A stretch of 64,000 nt of DNA from NCBI RefSeq assembly GCF_000380335.1, contig NC_021149.1, positions 4,454,501 through 4,518,500 of the forward strand, in the 5' to 3' direction. Both the position numbers and the translations under genes were made by a program. A model generated the notes under the pieces. The model made no database searches, was not told the DNA's origin, and saw only the letters and a program-made list of their open reading frames with translations. Shown one piece after another: positions 9,824 through 17,964 of this stretch; within the stretch, counting starts at the first letter, position 1, and each line of letters opens with the position of its first letter. This stretch comes from Azotobacter vinelandii CA. Lineage in GTDB: Bacteria; Pseudomonadota; Gammaproteobacteria; Pseudomonadales; Pseudomonadaceae.

Positions 9824-10120
9824 GACAACGGCTCGGCGTACACCGCCGAGCAGACCCGGGCCTTCGCCTGGGAGATTGGCTTGCTGTCGTTGACCACGCC
9901 GGTCTGAGAGCAACGCAGCCCACGCATGGCCGAAAGCTTCGTGAAAACGATGAGGCGCGATTACATCGCCCACATGCCAAGCCAAGCAGGACTGCCTCGC
10001 CTGAGGGCGCTGTGCAACCTGGAGATTGCCTTCCAGCATTATAATGAGGAGCATCCGCACAGCGCCTTGAACTACCGCTTGCTTCGAGAGTTTAGGCGGA
10101 TGACCACAACATCAACTTAA
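9824..10120 (+). pseudogene. IS2-like transposase OrfB, C-terminal remnant
   Basis: Begins at the DNGSAYTAEQTRAFA segment around the second catalytic aspartate of the DDE integrase and runs through [14 protein letters not shown] and [14 protein letters not shown], matching the OrfB C-terminus. A TGA in frame follows TTPV where an Arg-Ser-Pro motif is expected, and the stretch between it and MAESF is scrambled. The first two thirds of OrfB are absent, so no active transposase can be made. Confidence 0.8.
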
Positions 10121-10162
10121 CGGGGTTGCGATGTCCGGTTTGATAGGGGCAAGTCCACTTAT

Positions 10163-12601
10163 TTAAAAATCCCAACGTGTCGTCAACATCATATTACGAG
10201 GCTCTCCATACATCTTGGTGGCTATACCAGTCCACCGATCCCCGTAGTTAGAGTAGTAGTACTTGTCAAGCAAATTATTAACATTGAGTGTGGCCGAGAG
10301 ATTATTAGTGATCTGATACCTACCCATCAGATTGACTAGCCAGAAGGCTTCATTCTTGAATTGATGCTCATTACCCAGAGCATCCGTACCATCCCGCCAA
10401 GTCGTGCCTTGGTAACTACCGCCACCACCGATGGTCATTTTACTCAATCTGCCAGGTAGCCGGTAGGTCGTATAAAGTTTGAACTGGTTCTCCGGCGCCT
10501 GGGTCGTCAGTTTCTCGTTGGTTTCATCCTCTCGGATGACCTGATGAGTAAACCCTGCCTGGATATTCCAGCCGGGCATCAATTCGCCGCTAACTTCCAG
10601 TTCGATGCCCTTGGTCTTGGCTTTTGTCCCTCTATAGGCAGAGTAAGTCATTCCATTACTGTTAGTCAGAGTGCCGATAGATTCAGCGCGGTTATCTTGG
10701 CGAATTTCAAAATAAGCCAGGCTGGCATTCAACCGGCCATTGAACCATTCGCTCTTGAGTCCACCTTCATAGCTATCGCCTTCGTCCGGATCGAGTACGG
10801 CATAACTTTCATCCCGGACACTTTGCGGCCGGAATATCTTGGTATAGCTGGCATACAGCGAAAAATTGTCGCTCAAATCGTAGGTGACGCCTGCGAAAGG
10901 AATCACTTCACCTGTTTCACGCATATTGCTATCGCCACCTCGGCGATAATTAGTTACTCGTCCTCCTAAAATCACGGCAAGATCATCGCTTAGACTAAAA
11001 CGGCCACTGGCATATACAGCACGCTGGTTAATACGGTCTTCGGCACGATAGAGGATGCCACCCCAGTCCGGTCGCTCTGCACGTCCATTCCACTCCCCGA
11101 TATTATCAACAGGCACTCTAATAACATTGTGCCCTGATCCCTTGAGATGATTATGATAGCCGCTGACCCCCACGGCCAGTTCGTGGGTACGGCCGAATAA
11201 TTCGAAAGGACCACGGGCATAAGCCTCCAATGCCTGACTTCTCGTTTTGTACCTATATTGGCCAGAAAGCAATTCGGAGCTGCCAGTATCCCCATCTGGA
11301 GTATATTTAATACTTCCCAAGTTCGCATCGTATGCGTTTCTCTGGAAAGTGTAATAGGCTCGACTGCTCCAGCCATTATCAAACTCATGATCCAACTGAC
11401 TAAAGAAGGCATGACTGAATTGCTCGGCGCGGCTCCAACTTGCTCCAGGATTGAAGGAGCGCGATGTGTTGATCTCATTATTATGGCTATCGAAAAAAGG
11501 TGTTCCTCCCCAACTGGTACCAGTCGGTATTGTCTTATCGTAATTGCCGCCGAATGTCAGCATCGTCTTGGGGGAAAGATCCACTTCCAAGATGCCATAT
11601 AGTGCTCGCTTCTGCTCCTTGAAATGATCCATATAGGATTGTTGATCCTGGAAGGCGGTAGCAAAACGACCGCGAATACTCCCACTTTCGTCCAAGGGGC
11701 CACCTACATCCCATTCGGTACGGTAGTTATCCCAGCGACCATACTCGGCCGTGGCGTGTCCGGAAAACTCATGGGTAGGTTTCTTGCGCACAAGGTTGAT
11801 AGTGGCACCAGGACTACCCGCTCCTGTGGTCAAACCACTAGCCCCCTTGATGACTTCCACGCGGTCGTATTGGATCATATCGCTTGTGGTCTCGCCCATG
11901 AAATTGATGCCATCGGACAAGACGGGGATACCATCGTATTGGAAGTTTCGAATCTCGTAGCCACGGGCATAGTAATAGGATCGATAGTTATCCGTGCCAC
12001 GCCGCGTGACGCCTGGCGTATGATCCATCACCTTGTTGATATTGGTGAGATTGAAGTCGTCCATATGCTGGCGAGTGACGACCGTGACGGTCTGCGGTGT
12101 CTCGCGAGGGGTCAATACTAGTCGGGTGGCTGTTGCGATAGTGCCAGGTGTATATGACTTGGTCTGCTCGGTGATGGTGCCGAGTGCGTTGTCTTCTACT
12201 CGCATGGCATCCAGGTTTATCGTCCCGGCTGACTTGGTTTCCACCAGCACATATCCGCCACGGTCTTGCCGCTCTGCCTGCAAACCGCTGCCGGCCAGCA
12301 GGCGGTTCAGTGCTTCGTCCGGGGCGAAGGCGCCTTGCAGGCCCAGGGTGCTTTTGCCGGCCAGCAGTTTGGCGTCGAAGGCGACGCTCACGCCAGCCTG
12401 GCGGGAGAACTGGGACAGAGCAGCATCCAGGTTGCCGGGGGCGATGGAAAACTCTTGGTTGGTGGTCTGCTCGGCGATGGCGGTGAGCGGCATGCTCAGG
12501 ATCACGCTCGCCAGCGGCAGATACAGCAGGGCGCCGCGCACCGCGGCGGCCAGGGTGGCGGGTCGGGAACGATGGGGCAACGGCTGTTTGCGCAAGTTCA
12601 T
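10163..12601 (-). CDS. TonB-dependent ferric-siderophore receptor with signalling domain (FpvA/FecA-like)
   Basis: 812-residue outer-membrane receptor. A signal peptide ends near residue 43 (AIAEQ), followed by a secretin/TonB (STN) signalling domain (FSIAPGNLDAALSQFSRQAG, about 50-125), a plug domain (VTVVTRQHMDDFNLTNINKVMDHTPGV) and a 22-strand barrel ending in aromatic WDF, as porin-type proteins do. The STN domain couples to FecR/FecI encoded just upstream on the same strand, giving cell-surface signalling. The siderophore cannot be named; similarity is to hydroxamate/pyoverdine-type receptors. The 3' two thirds have clearly lower GC than the neighbours, suggesting acquisition. Confidence 0.92.
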   Translation of the reverse strand: MNLRKQPLPHRSRPATLAAAVRGALLYLPLASVILSMPLTAIAEQTTNQEFSIAPGNLDAALSQFSRQAGVSVAFDAKLLAGKSTLGLQGAFAPDEALNRLLAGSGLQAERQDRGGYVLVETKSAGTINLDAMRVEDNALGTITEQTKSYTPGTIATATRLVLTPRETPQTVTVVTRQHMDDFNLTNINKVMDHTPGVTRRGTDNYRSYYYARGYEIRNFQYDGIPVLSDGINFMGETTSDMIQYDRVEVIKGASGLTTGAGSPGATINLVRKKPTHEFSGHATAEYGRWDNYRTEWDVGGPLDESGSIRGRFATAFQDQQSYMDHFKEQKRALYGILEVDLSPKTMLTFGGNYDKTIPTGTSWGGTPFFDSHNNEINTSRSFNPGASWSRAEQFSHAFFSQLDHEFDNGWSSRAYYTFQRNAYDANLGSIKYTPDGDTGSSELLSGQYRYKTRSQALEAYARGPFELFGRTHELAVGVSGYHNHLKGSGHNVIRVPVDNIGEWNGRAERPDWGGILYRAEDRINQRAVYASGRFSLSDDLAVILGGRVTNYRRGGDSNMRETGEVIPFAGVTYDLSDNFSLYASYTKIFRPQSVRDESYAVLDPDEGDSYEGGLKSEWFNGRLNASLAYFEIRQDNRAESIGTLTNSNGMTYSAYRGTKAKTKGIELEVSGELMPGWNIQAGFTHQVIREDETNEKLTTQAPENQFKLYTTYRLPGRLSKMTIGGGGSYQGTTWRDGTDALGNEHQFKNEAFWLVNLMGRYQITNNLSATLNVNNLLDKYYYSNYGDRWTGIATKMYGEPRNMMLTTRWDF

Positions 12602-12712
12602 AGGGAGGGCTTCTCGTTGGCAGTGAGCAAAATGTCACGACCTGAATGCCGAATAAGAATCGAAATCCCTTCACTTACCGGAAAATTATTTTCGCTGTTG
12701 GCCCTGCCGCGC

Positions 12713-13687
12713 TCAGGTAGCGCCCAGACGAACCCAGTAGCGGGTCAGGCGATACAGGCGTAGATCATGGCTGCGGGCGATGAAATCGAGCGTGGCGTCG
12801 ATATCGCTCAACTGGAAGTTGCCGCTGATCGGCCGCCGGGCTATGGCCGGGTCGCAGCCGAGGTAGCCGTGGCGATGGCGGGACAGTTCGGCGAGCAGCT
12901 CTTCCAGCGGCAGTTCGCGGGCGATCAACTGGCCGTCGAGCCAGCCGTTCGGCGCGCTGTGGCTTTGGGGCAGTCGCAGGGCCAGGCCGGAGTTCAGCAG
13001 CCATTGCTGGCCAGCCCCGGCGATTCGGAGTTCGCTACCGTCGGCGGGTCGTAGGCTGACCGCGCCCTCCTCCACCGCCAGCCGCGTCGCTTGTTCATCC
13101 AGGCGCACGCTGAAGCGGGTGCCCAGAGCCTCCAGCAGGCCGTCGCGGGTTTGCACGCGCAACGGCCGTTCGGCGAACTGCCCGGTATCGCTGCCGCTGA
13201 TCAGGTGCAGTTCGCCACGTAGCAAGCGCAGCAGGCGCTGCTCGCTGTCGAAATGCAGGCTGACAGCGCTGTCGGTGTTCAGGTCGAGCTGGCTGCCGTC
13301 GGCCAGCCGCCAGCGGCGGCGTTCGCCGATGGCGGTGCTGTGATCGGCCAGCAGGCGTTGCCAGGGGGTGACTTCGCCGGCGCCCCAGGTGGTGGCGCCC
13401 AACGCGCCGAGCAACAACGTCAGCTTGCCGAGCTGGCGACGTCTGAGATGGACCTTTGGCAGCTTGCTCAGGGCCTGCATGGCCAGGTCGGCCGGCACGC
13501 CGGCGAAGCGGCCCTGCAAACTCTGCACCCGCTGCCAGGCTTGGCGGTGCTGTTCACTGGCCTCATGCCAGACCTGGAAGGCGCTCCGGGTGCTGGCGTC
13601 GGCTTCGCCGTAGGTCAGCCTGACCGCCCAGTCGATGGCCTGCTCGATCACCGCCTCCGGCAGAGGCTCTTGCGGAGTGCGGCTCAC
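12713..13687 (-). CDS. FecR-family anti-sigma / signal transducer
   Basis: 324-residue inner-membrane regulator that relays the occupied-receptor signal to the ECF sigma factor. The N-terminal cytoplasmic domain contains AIDWAVRLTYGEAD and FQVWHEASEQHRQAW, the DUF4880 pattern; a hydrophobic segment (LTLLLGALGATTWGAG) spans the membrane; then comes the periplasmic FecR domain (ALGTRFSVR, VEEGAVSLRP) and a C-terminal domain resembling STN. The GTG start overlaps the sigma-factor stop. The receptor begins 111 bases downstream. Confidence 0.9.
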   Translation of the reverse strand: MSRTPQEPLPEAVIEQAIDWAVRLTYGEADASTRSAFQVWHEASEQHRQAWQRVQSLQGRFAGVPADLAMQALSKLPKVHLRRRQLGKLTLLLGALGATTWGAGEVTPWQRLLADHSTAIGERRRWRLADGSQLDLNTDSAVSLHFDSEQRLLRLLRGELHLISGSDTGQFAERPLRVQTRDGLLEALGTRFSVRLDEQATRLAVEEGAVSLRPADGSELRIAGAGQQWLLNSGLALRLPQSHSAPNGWLDGQLIARELPLEELLAELSRHRHGYLGCDPAIARRPISGNFQLSDIDATLDFIARSHDLRLYRLTRYWVRLGAT

Positions 13688-14190
13688 GGCTCTTGCTCGA
13701 ACGCCAGGCGGTAGCAGTGACGCAGCGCTTTGGCGATGTAGCGTTCGACAGTGGAGAGGGACACGCCAAGACGCTCGGCGATGCGCGGGCAGCTCAAGCC
13801 TTCGAGCTGGGCCAGCAGAAAGGCTTCGCGCACCGCCGGCGGCAGCTCGTCGAGCAGACTGTCGATGGCTACCAGCGTTTCGATCATCAAGACGCCGACC
13901 TCGGGGCTCGGCGCCTGTTGCTCCGGTAACTGTTGCAAGGTTTCCAGCCAGGCCCGCTCGATGTCGCGACGGCGCCAGAGGTCGATCATCAGGCCACGGG
14001 CGATGGTGCGCAGGTAGGCGCGCGGCTCTTCGAGCGACAGGTTCTGCCGACGTTGCAAGACCCGCAGAAAGGTATCCTGAGCCAGGTCGGCAGCATCGCT
14101 GGAATCGTTCAGCCGCCGTCGCAGCCAACCCTGGAGCCAGCCTTGGTGTTGGGCATACAGATGAGTGATGCTGGAGTCCCGCGACGACAT
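13684..14190 (-). CDS. ECF sigma factor, FecI family
   Basis: 168-residue iron-starvation sigma factor. Region 2 shows DLAQDTFLRVLQ and the region 4 helix-turn-helix is CPRIAERLGVSLSTVERYIAKAL. The ATG at 14190 is preferred over one 13 codons upstream because a GGAAAG ribosome site lies about ten bases before it and the product begins like other FecI proteins. It should transcribe the receptor gene downstream when the siderophore is bound. A Fur box about 150 bases upstream suggests repression by iron. Confidence 0.9.
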   Translation of the reverse strand: MSSRDSSITHLYAQHQGWLQGWLRRRLNDSSDAADLAQDTFLRVLQRRQNLSLEEPRAYLRTIARGLMIDLWRRRDIERAWLETLQQLPEQQAPSPEVGVLMIETLVAIDSLLDELPPAVREAFLLAQLEGLSCPRIAERLGVSLSTVERYIAKALRHCYRLAFEQEP

Positions 14191-14337
14191 TGGCGACACT
14201 TTCCGTAGCAGTGAGAGCGTTTTACCCAATACAGGCGCAGAGGCTGAATGAGTCCATGGGAGCGAAACACCTGTCAGGCTCTGCCACCAGCCAACCAGCT
14301 TTCAATGGACCCTACTCATGAAAGGTGCGCCGTCAAA

Positions 14338-14358
14338 TGATAATTTATCTCATTATCA
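14338..14358. promoter_or_regulatory. Fur box upstream of the fecI-fecR-receptor module
   Basis: The 19-base core GATAATTTATCTCATTATC has both GATAAT/ATTATC arms of the Fur consensus perfectly and matches 14 of 19 positions. It lies in an AT-rich island about 150 bases before the sigma factor start. The neighbouring 14359-14615 stretch contains no convincing gene. Confidence 0.75.
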
Positions 14359-14615
14359 GCGTTGATCGGATCGCTCTGCAAGAGGGCTCGTTTTCATCCG
14401 CTGTCCGTGACAAGAGCCCGCTCCGGAGCTAAATCTGTTCTGCCGGAAACTGTTTTCCCATGCGTGGCGGGCAACCCCCGCGTGCCCACGGCAATACAGT
14501 CGCGCCAATGGACAGGCAGGGCGGAGAAACAGGCTCGCCAGCGCCAGCGGGACGGTGGCGCATCGCTTTTCGCGCCGGAGCGTCCATCCCCGAACCCACA
14601 GCGGGAGAGCGAACC

Positions 14616-15194
14616 GTGAAACGCCTTGCCCGAGTTCTCGTCGCCAGCCTGACCCTCGGCGGCTGCGCCAGCGCCCCCGTGGAGCGCTTCTACACCCTCA
14701 GCGCCGTCGCCGTGGCCGATCCGGCGACACAGCCTCGGGCCTACAGCGTGACGGTGGACCCCGTCGGCGTGCCCGAGATGGTGGACCGCCCGCAGTTGGT
14801 GCTGCGGCTCGACGCCAACCGGGTGTCGATCATGGAGCACGAGCGCTGGGCCACGCCGCTGCAGAGCGGCATCGGCCAGGTCGTTGCCGCCAATCTGACG
14901 CGACTGCTGGGCGGTGCCTGGGTGGCGGCCCATCCCATGAGCGCCACGACGGCCTCCGACTACCGGGTGACGCTGGACGTGCAGCGTTTCGAGTCGGCGC
15001 CCGGCGCTGCGGCCGACCTCGATGTCCTGTGGACGATAAGAAGCGCCAGGGGCGCGCTGGTCAAGGCGGGTCGCTCGACACTCAGCGAACCGCCCGGGGG
15101 TGCCGGCACCGAGGCTCTGGTGGCGGCCCACGACCGGGCCCTGGCGGCGCTGAGCCGGGACATCGCCCGCGCGCTCCCGGCCAGCCCGCCCTGA
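14616..15194 (+). CDS. pqiC: PqiC-like lipoprotein (ABC-type transport auxiliary lipoprotein)
   Basis: 192-residue outer-membrane lipoprotein of the PqiC/YmbA (DUF330) family. The GTG start at 14616 is chosen because GGGAG lies eight bases before it and the signal peptide is then complete, with lipobox LGGC and the family motif VERFYTLS right after the cysteine. QSGIGQVVAANL and YRVTLDVQRFE are also family-typical. PqiC is expected to cap the PqiB tube at the outer membrane. It is intact but separated from pqiB by the iron cassette, and now has no obvious promoter from the pqi operon. Confidence 0.88.
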   Translation: MKRLARVLVASLTLGGCASAPVERFYTLSAVAVADPATQPRAYSVTVDPVGVPEMVDRPQLVLRLDANRVSIMEHERWATPLQSGIGQVVAANLTRLLGGAWVAAHPMSATTASDYRVTLDVQRFESAPGAAADLDVLWTIRSARGALVKAGRSTLSEPPGGAGTEALVAAHDRALAALSRDIARALPASPP

Positions 15195-15200
15195 GCGGCG

Positions 15201-16307
15201 TCAGCCGGCGCTCCCCGTCCCGCCGCTGCCGTCCCCGGCCGGCTGGTCGTCCACCCATTGCCAGAACAGGCGGTAGCCCACGGCCAGGACGATAGGGCCG
15301 ATGAACAGGCCGAGGATGCCGCTGGCCACCATGCCACCGAGCGCGCCGATCAGCACCACGGGCATGGGCACGTCCACGCCGCGGCCGAGCAGCAGCGGCT
15401 TGAGCACGTTGTCCACCAGGCCGGCGAGGATGCTGTAGACGGCGAACACGATGGTCGTCAGGCTGGCGCCTTCGCTGGAGAAGACATAGACGATCACCGG
15501 CACGGTGATCAGAGTCGCCGGCACCTGGATGATGCCGAGCAACAGGACGGCCAGGGCCAGCAGGCCGGCGCCCGGGACGCCCATAAGCACGAAGCCGACC
15601 CCAACCAGCAGCATCTGGATGAAGGCGATGCCGAGCACCCCCTGAGCCACGGTGCGGATGGTGGCGGTGCACAGCTCGACGAGCAACTCGCCCCGTTCCG
15701 GGCCGACGATCCGCACGGCGATGCGATGGGCGCTGCGATGGCCGAGCTCGCCGAACGCCATGATGATGCCGGCGATGATCAGGGCGGCGATGAAGAGCAG
15801 AAAGCCGGTGCCGATGCCGGCGATCTTGCCCAGCAGGCCGAGCAGCAGCTCGCGGAGCTGAGGCCTGTACTTCTCTATCGAACCGGACAGGTCGGAAGCC
15901 GCCTGCTGCCAGAAGTCGTGCACGGGCTGGCCGATCACCGGCCAGTTGGCCACCGACTCGGACGGCGGCGGAATGTGCAGGGAGCCGCTCCTGACGGTTT
16001 CCATCACCTGTTGCGCCGAGTCGACGAGCGAGGTGCCGAGCAGGTAGATCGGCACCATCAGGATCAGCAGGCCGACCACCACGATGAGGCTGGCCGTCCG
16101 GCCTTCGTGGTGGCCCAGGCGGGCGGCGAGCCGGCGCTGCAGCGGATAGAGCATGACGGCGAGGATCATCGACCAGAGCATCAGCTCGAGAAAGGGCCGG
16201 AAGACCAGGTAGCAGTAGATCGTCAGCACAGCGACCAGGCCGGCACGGATCAGCACATCGAGCAGGTTTCTGGAGAATTGCTGGTCGGAAGCGGATTTCG
16301 GCGACAT
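15201..16307 (-). CDS. AI-2E family transporter / permease (PerM, UPF0118)
   Basis: 368-residue polytopic inner-membrane protein with about seven or eight hydrophobic segments, a large extracytoplasmic loop (about 110-155), and the family pattern IQMLLVGVGFVLMGVPGA, QVPATL and GALGGMVASGILGLFIGPIVLA near the C-terminus. Members include Na+/H+ antiporters and peptidoglycan-precursor or autoinducer-2 transporters, so the substrate is open. The ATG at 16307 (MSPKSASD) is chosen over one eight codons upstream. Its 5' end and upstream region are repeated at 20636-20804. Confidence 0.85.
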   Translation of the reverse strand: MSPKSASDQQFSRNLLDVLIRAGLVAVLTIYCYLVFRPFLELMLWSMILAVMLYPLQRRLAARLGHHEGRTASLIVVVGLLILMVPIYLLGTSLVDSAQQVMETVRSGSLHIPPPSESVANWPVIGQPVHDFWQQAASDLSGSIEKYRPQLRELLLGLLGKIAGIGTGFLLFIAALIIAGIIMAFGELGHRSAHRIAVRIVGPERGELLVELCTATIRTVAQGVLGIAFIQMLLVGVGFVLMGVPGAGLLALAVLLLGIIQVPATLITVPVIVYVFSSEGASLTTIVFAVYSILAGLVDNVLKPLLLGRGVDVPMPVVLIGALGGMVASGILGLFIGPIVLAVGYRLFWQWVDDQPAGDGSGGTGSAG

Positions 16308-16441
16308 GGAAGGTCCCTTTTGTGGCTGCACGGCGCGTCCTGTCCGGGCGGTCTGGGCGACTCTTCAACATGCACGCAAGTCGGGCCGAATGCTTCCACT
16401 GAGGAAACCGGGCGCCGATAGAGCATAGTCCAGGCGCCGGC
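16266..16441. repeat. Direct repeat copy A: start and promoter region of the AI-2E gene
   Basis: Covers the first codons of the AI-2E permease gene and about 130 bases upstream. It aligns by eye at roughly 80 percent with 20636-20804, sharing the exact blocks GATTTCGGCGACATG, TGGCTGCACGGCGCGTCCTG and GATAGAGCATAGT. Both copies point the same way. Confidence 0.8.
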
Positions 16442-16458
16442 ATCCGCTCCTCCGCGGC

Positions 16459-16908
16459 TCATGCCCCGTCAAGCGGCTCGGGCCTGGCGAGCCGGATCAG
16501 CCTGGTCAGTACCGCGGTCATCATCGCCGTGGAGACGCCGAACATGAGGATGCCGTTGGCCGCCTCCAGCGCGCCGAGCAGCCGCCAGCGCTCGGACATG
16601 ACGATGTCGCCGTAGCCCAGGGTGGCGAAGTTCACCGCCGAGTGGTACAGCGCGGTGGCGAAATCGGCGAACTCGCCGACCAGCACGAACACCCAGGCCC
16701 AGGCCCAGGCGGCCATCTGCAGGAAGTTACCGAACATCGCCAGCAGCATCGCCACGGCGAGCAGGGCGATCTCCTGCAGCGGCCCGAGCAGCAGCCCGTG
16801 GCGACGGTGGAAGCGGACGTACTGGCGCACGCAGATGCCCACGAAGATCGCCTGGAACAGCAGGCAGACCAGCATGGCGGCGATTCCGGTCAACAGGTTG
16901 AGCAGCAT
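16459..16908 (-). CDS. Two-helix potassium channel family protein
   Basis: 149-residue membrane protein with hydrophobic helices flanking a pore loop; ATLGYGDIVM contains the TxGYGD selectivity filter of K+ channels (Ion_trans_2). No RCK/TrkA domain is attached. It is the last gene of a leftward operon of efflux genes (outer-membrane channel, HlyD adaptor, DUF2955 permease), starting 12 bases after the permease stop. Confidence 0.88.
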   Translation of the reverse strand: MLLNLLTGIAAMLVCLLFQAIFVGICVRQYVRFHRRHGLLLGPLQEIALLAVAMLLAMFGNFLQMAAWAWAWVFVLVGEFADFATALYHSAVNFATLGYGDIVMSERWRLLGALEAANGILMFGVSTAMMTAVLTRLIRLARPEPLDGA

Positions 16909-16920
16909 GGCGGGCTCCTT

Positions 16921-17964
16921 TCAGGGGCTGGAGAGCGGCTGGCGCGGCTGCCGCCGATCGATCAGGCGGACCGCCGCGCAGGCGTACAGGGTGACGGCGA
17001 CGAACAGCCCCATGCGCACCGCGAAGGCGGTGTAGACATCCTTGCCGGCTGCGCTGTCCTGCACCGACTGGCCGAGCAGGATGATCAGGGTGACGGCGCC
17101 GTTCAGCCAGAAGCCCGGGGTCTGCCGGGTGGCGCTCAGGCGGTAGAGGCGGCGCGCCAGCAGCAGGACGAACAGCAGCGTCCACAGGAAGAACATCCAC
17201 AGGTGCGGGAGCAGGCTCAGCGCCGACCAGAACCCCACCGCCAGCAAGCCGCCCAGCAGGGTCGAGCCGAGCAGTTCGCGCCCGGCATCGCGGGCGCTGG
17301 TGGCGCATACCTGCTGGCCGAGACTCACCGATTTCATCACCAGCGGCACATAGCTGCCAGGGTCGATCAGGGCGAGCAGGAAGGCCGGGATCACCACCAG
17401 GGTGGCGCGCAGGGCGATCCAGGCGATCCGGCGCGGATCGGGCGACGGCCTGGGGGGTGGCTCGGCGGGGCCTGCGGGCTCGGGAAACAGCCAGTGGCCG
17501 AGGATCACGGCAAGGGTGGTCAACAGCAGGCCCTTGACCAGCGCCTCGATGACCGTCAGGGCGATGGCGAAGTCCGTGGCCCCGGTGGCGGAGACCAGGG
17601 TCAGGCCAATGACCAGGAAGATCGTCACCAGGGGATTGCCGCCGCGCAGCGCCTGGAGAAAGCTGAGGAACAGGCACAGTGCGACCAGCAGCACGCCGCT
17701 GGCCGGGAAGTAGCGCAGCAGTGGGATCAGCAACAGGCCACCGCCGGTGGTGACGGCCGCCAGCGCGGCCAGGGCGAAACCGGCTTTAAGGGAAAGCGGC
17801 TGGTTGCGCATCGCCAGCAAGAACAGCGTCAACACGGGCGGCAGGAAGGGAATCGGCAGGGCCAGGCCAAAGCTCGCGCCCAGGCAGGCGGCCGTGCCGA
17901 AGGCCAGGCGCAGGGCGCGCCGGGGGCGTGGATCGATACGGTGGACGGGCGCTTCAGTAGGCAT
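16921..17964 (-). CDS. DUF2955 / fusaric-acid-resistance-like inner-membrane permease
   Basis: 347-residue membrane protein made of two similar halves, each with about five hydrophobic segments, separated by a proline-rich cytoplasmic linker (PEPAGPAEPPPRPSPDP). This matches the FUSC/DUF2955 family found beside HlyD adaptors in aromatic-acid efflux systems. Its first 11 bases overlap the end of the HlyD gene, indicating one operon. The substrate is unknown. Confidence 0.82.
   Translation of the reverse strand: MPTEAPVHRIDPRPRRALRLAFGTAACLGASFGLALPIPFLPPVLTLFLLAMRNQPLSLKAGFALAALAAVTTGGGLLLIPLLRYFPASGVLLVALCLFLSFLQALRGGNPLVTIFLVIGLTLVSATGATDFAIALTVIEALVKGLLLTTLAVILGHWLFPEPAGPAEPPPRPSPDPRRIAWIALRATLVVIPAFLLALIDPGSYVPLVMKSVSLGQQVCATSARDAGRELLGSTLLGGLLAVGFWSALSLLPHLWMFFLWTLLFVLLLARRLYRLSATRQTPGFWLNGAVTLIILLGQSVQDSAAGKDVYTAFAVRMGLFVAVTLYACAAVRLIDRRQPRQPLSSP

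Larger units (their letters stand above)
9313..10150. mobile_element. Decayed IS2-like (IS3 family) insertion sequence
   Basis: Imperfect terminal inverted repeats of about 21 bases bound the element: CCCCTGAAACACCGGACACCG on the left (9315-9335) and, reverse complemented, CCCCTATCAAACCGGACATCG on the right (10129-10149). Inside are an N-terminal OrfA piece and a C-terminal OrfB (DDE integrase) piece; roughly 1 kb between them is missing. A MITE interrupts OrfA and OrfB has an in-frame stop, so the copy is dead. It sits just after pqiB, at the edge of the iron-uptake cassette. Confidence 0.8.
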
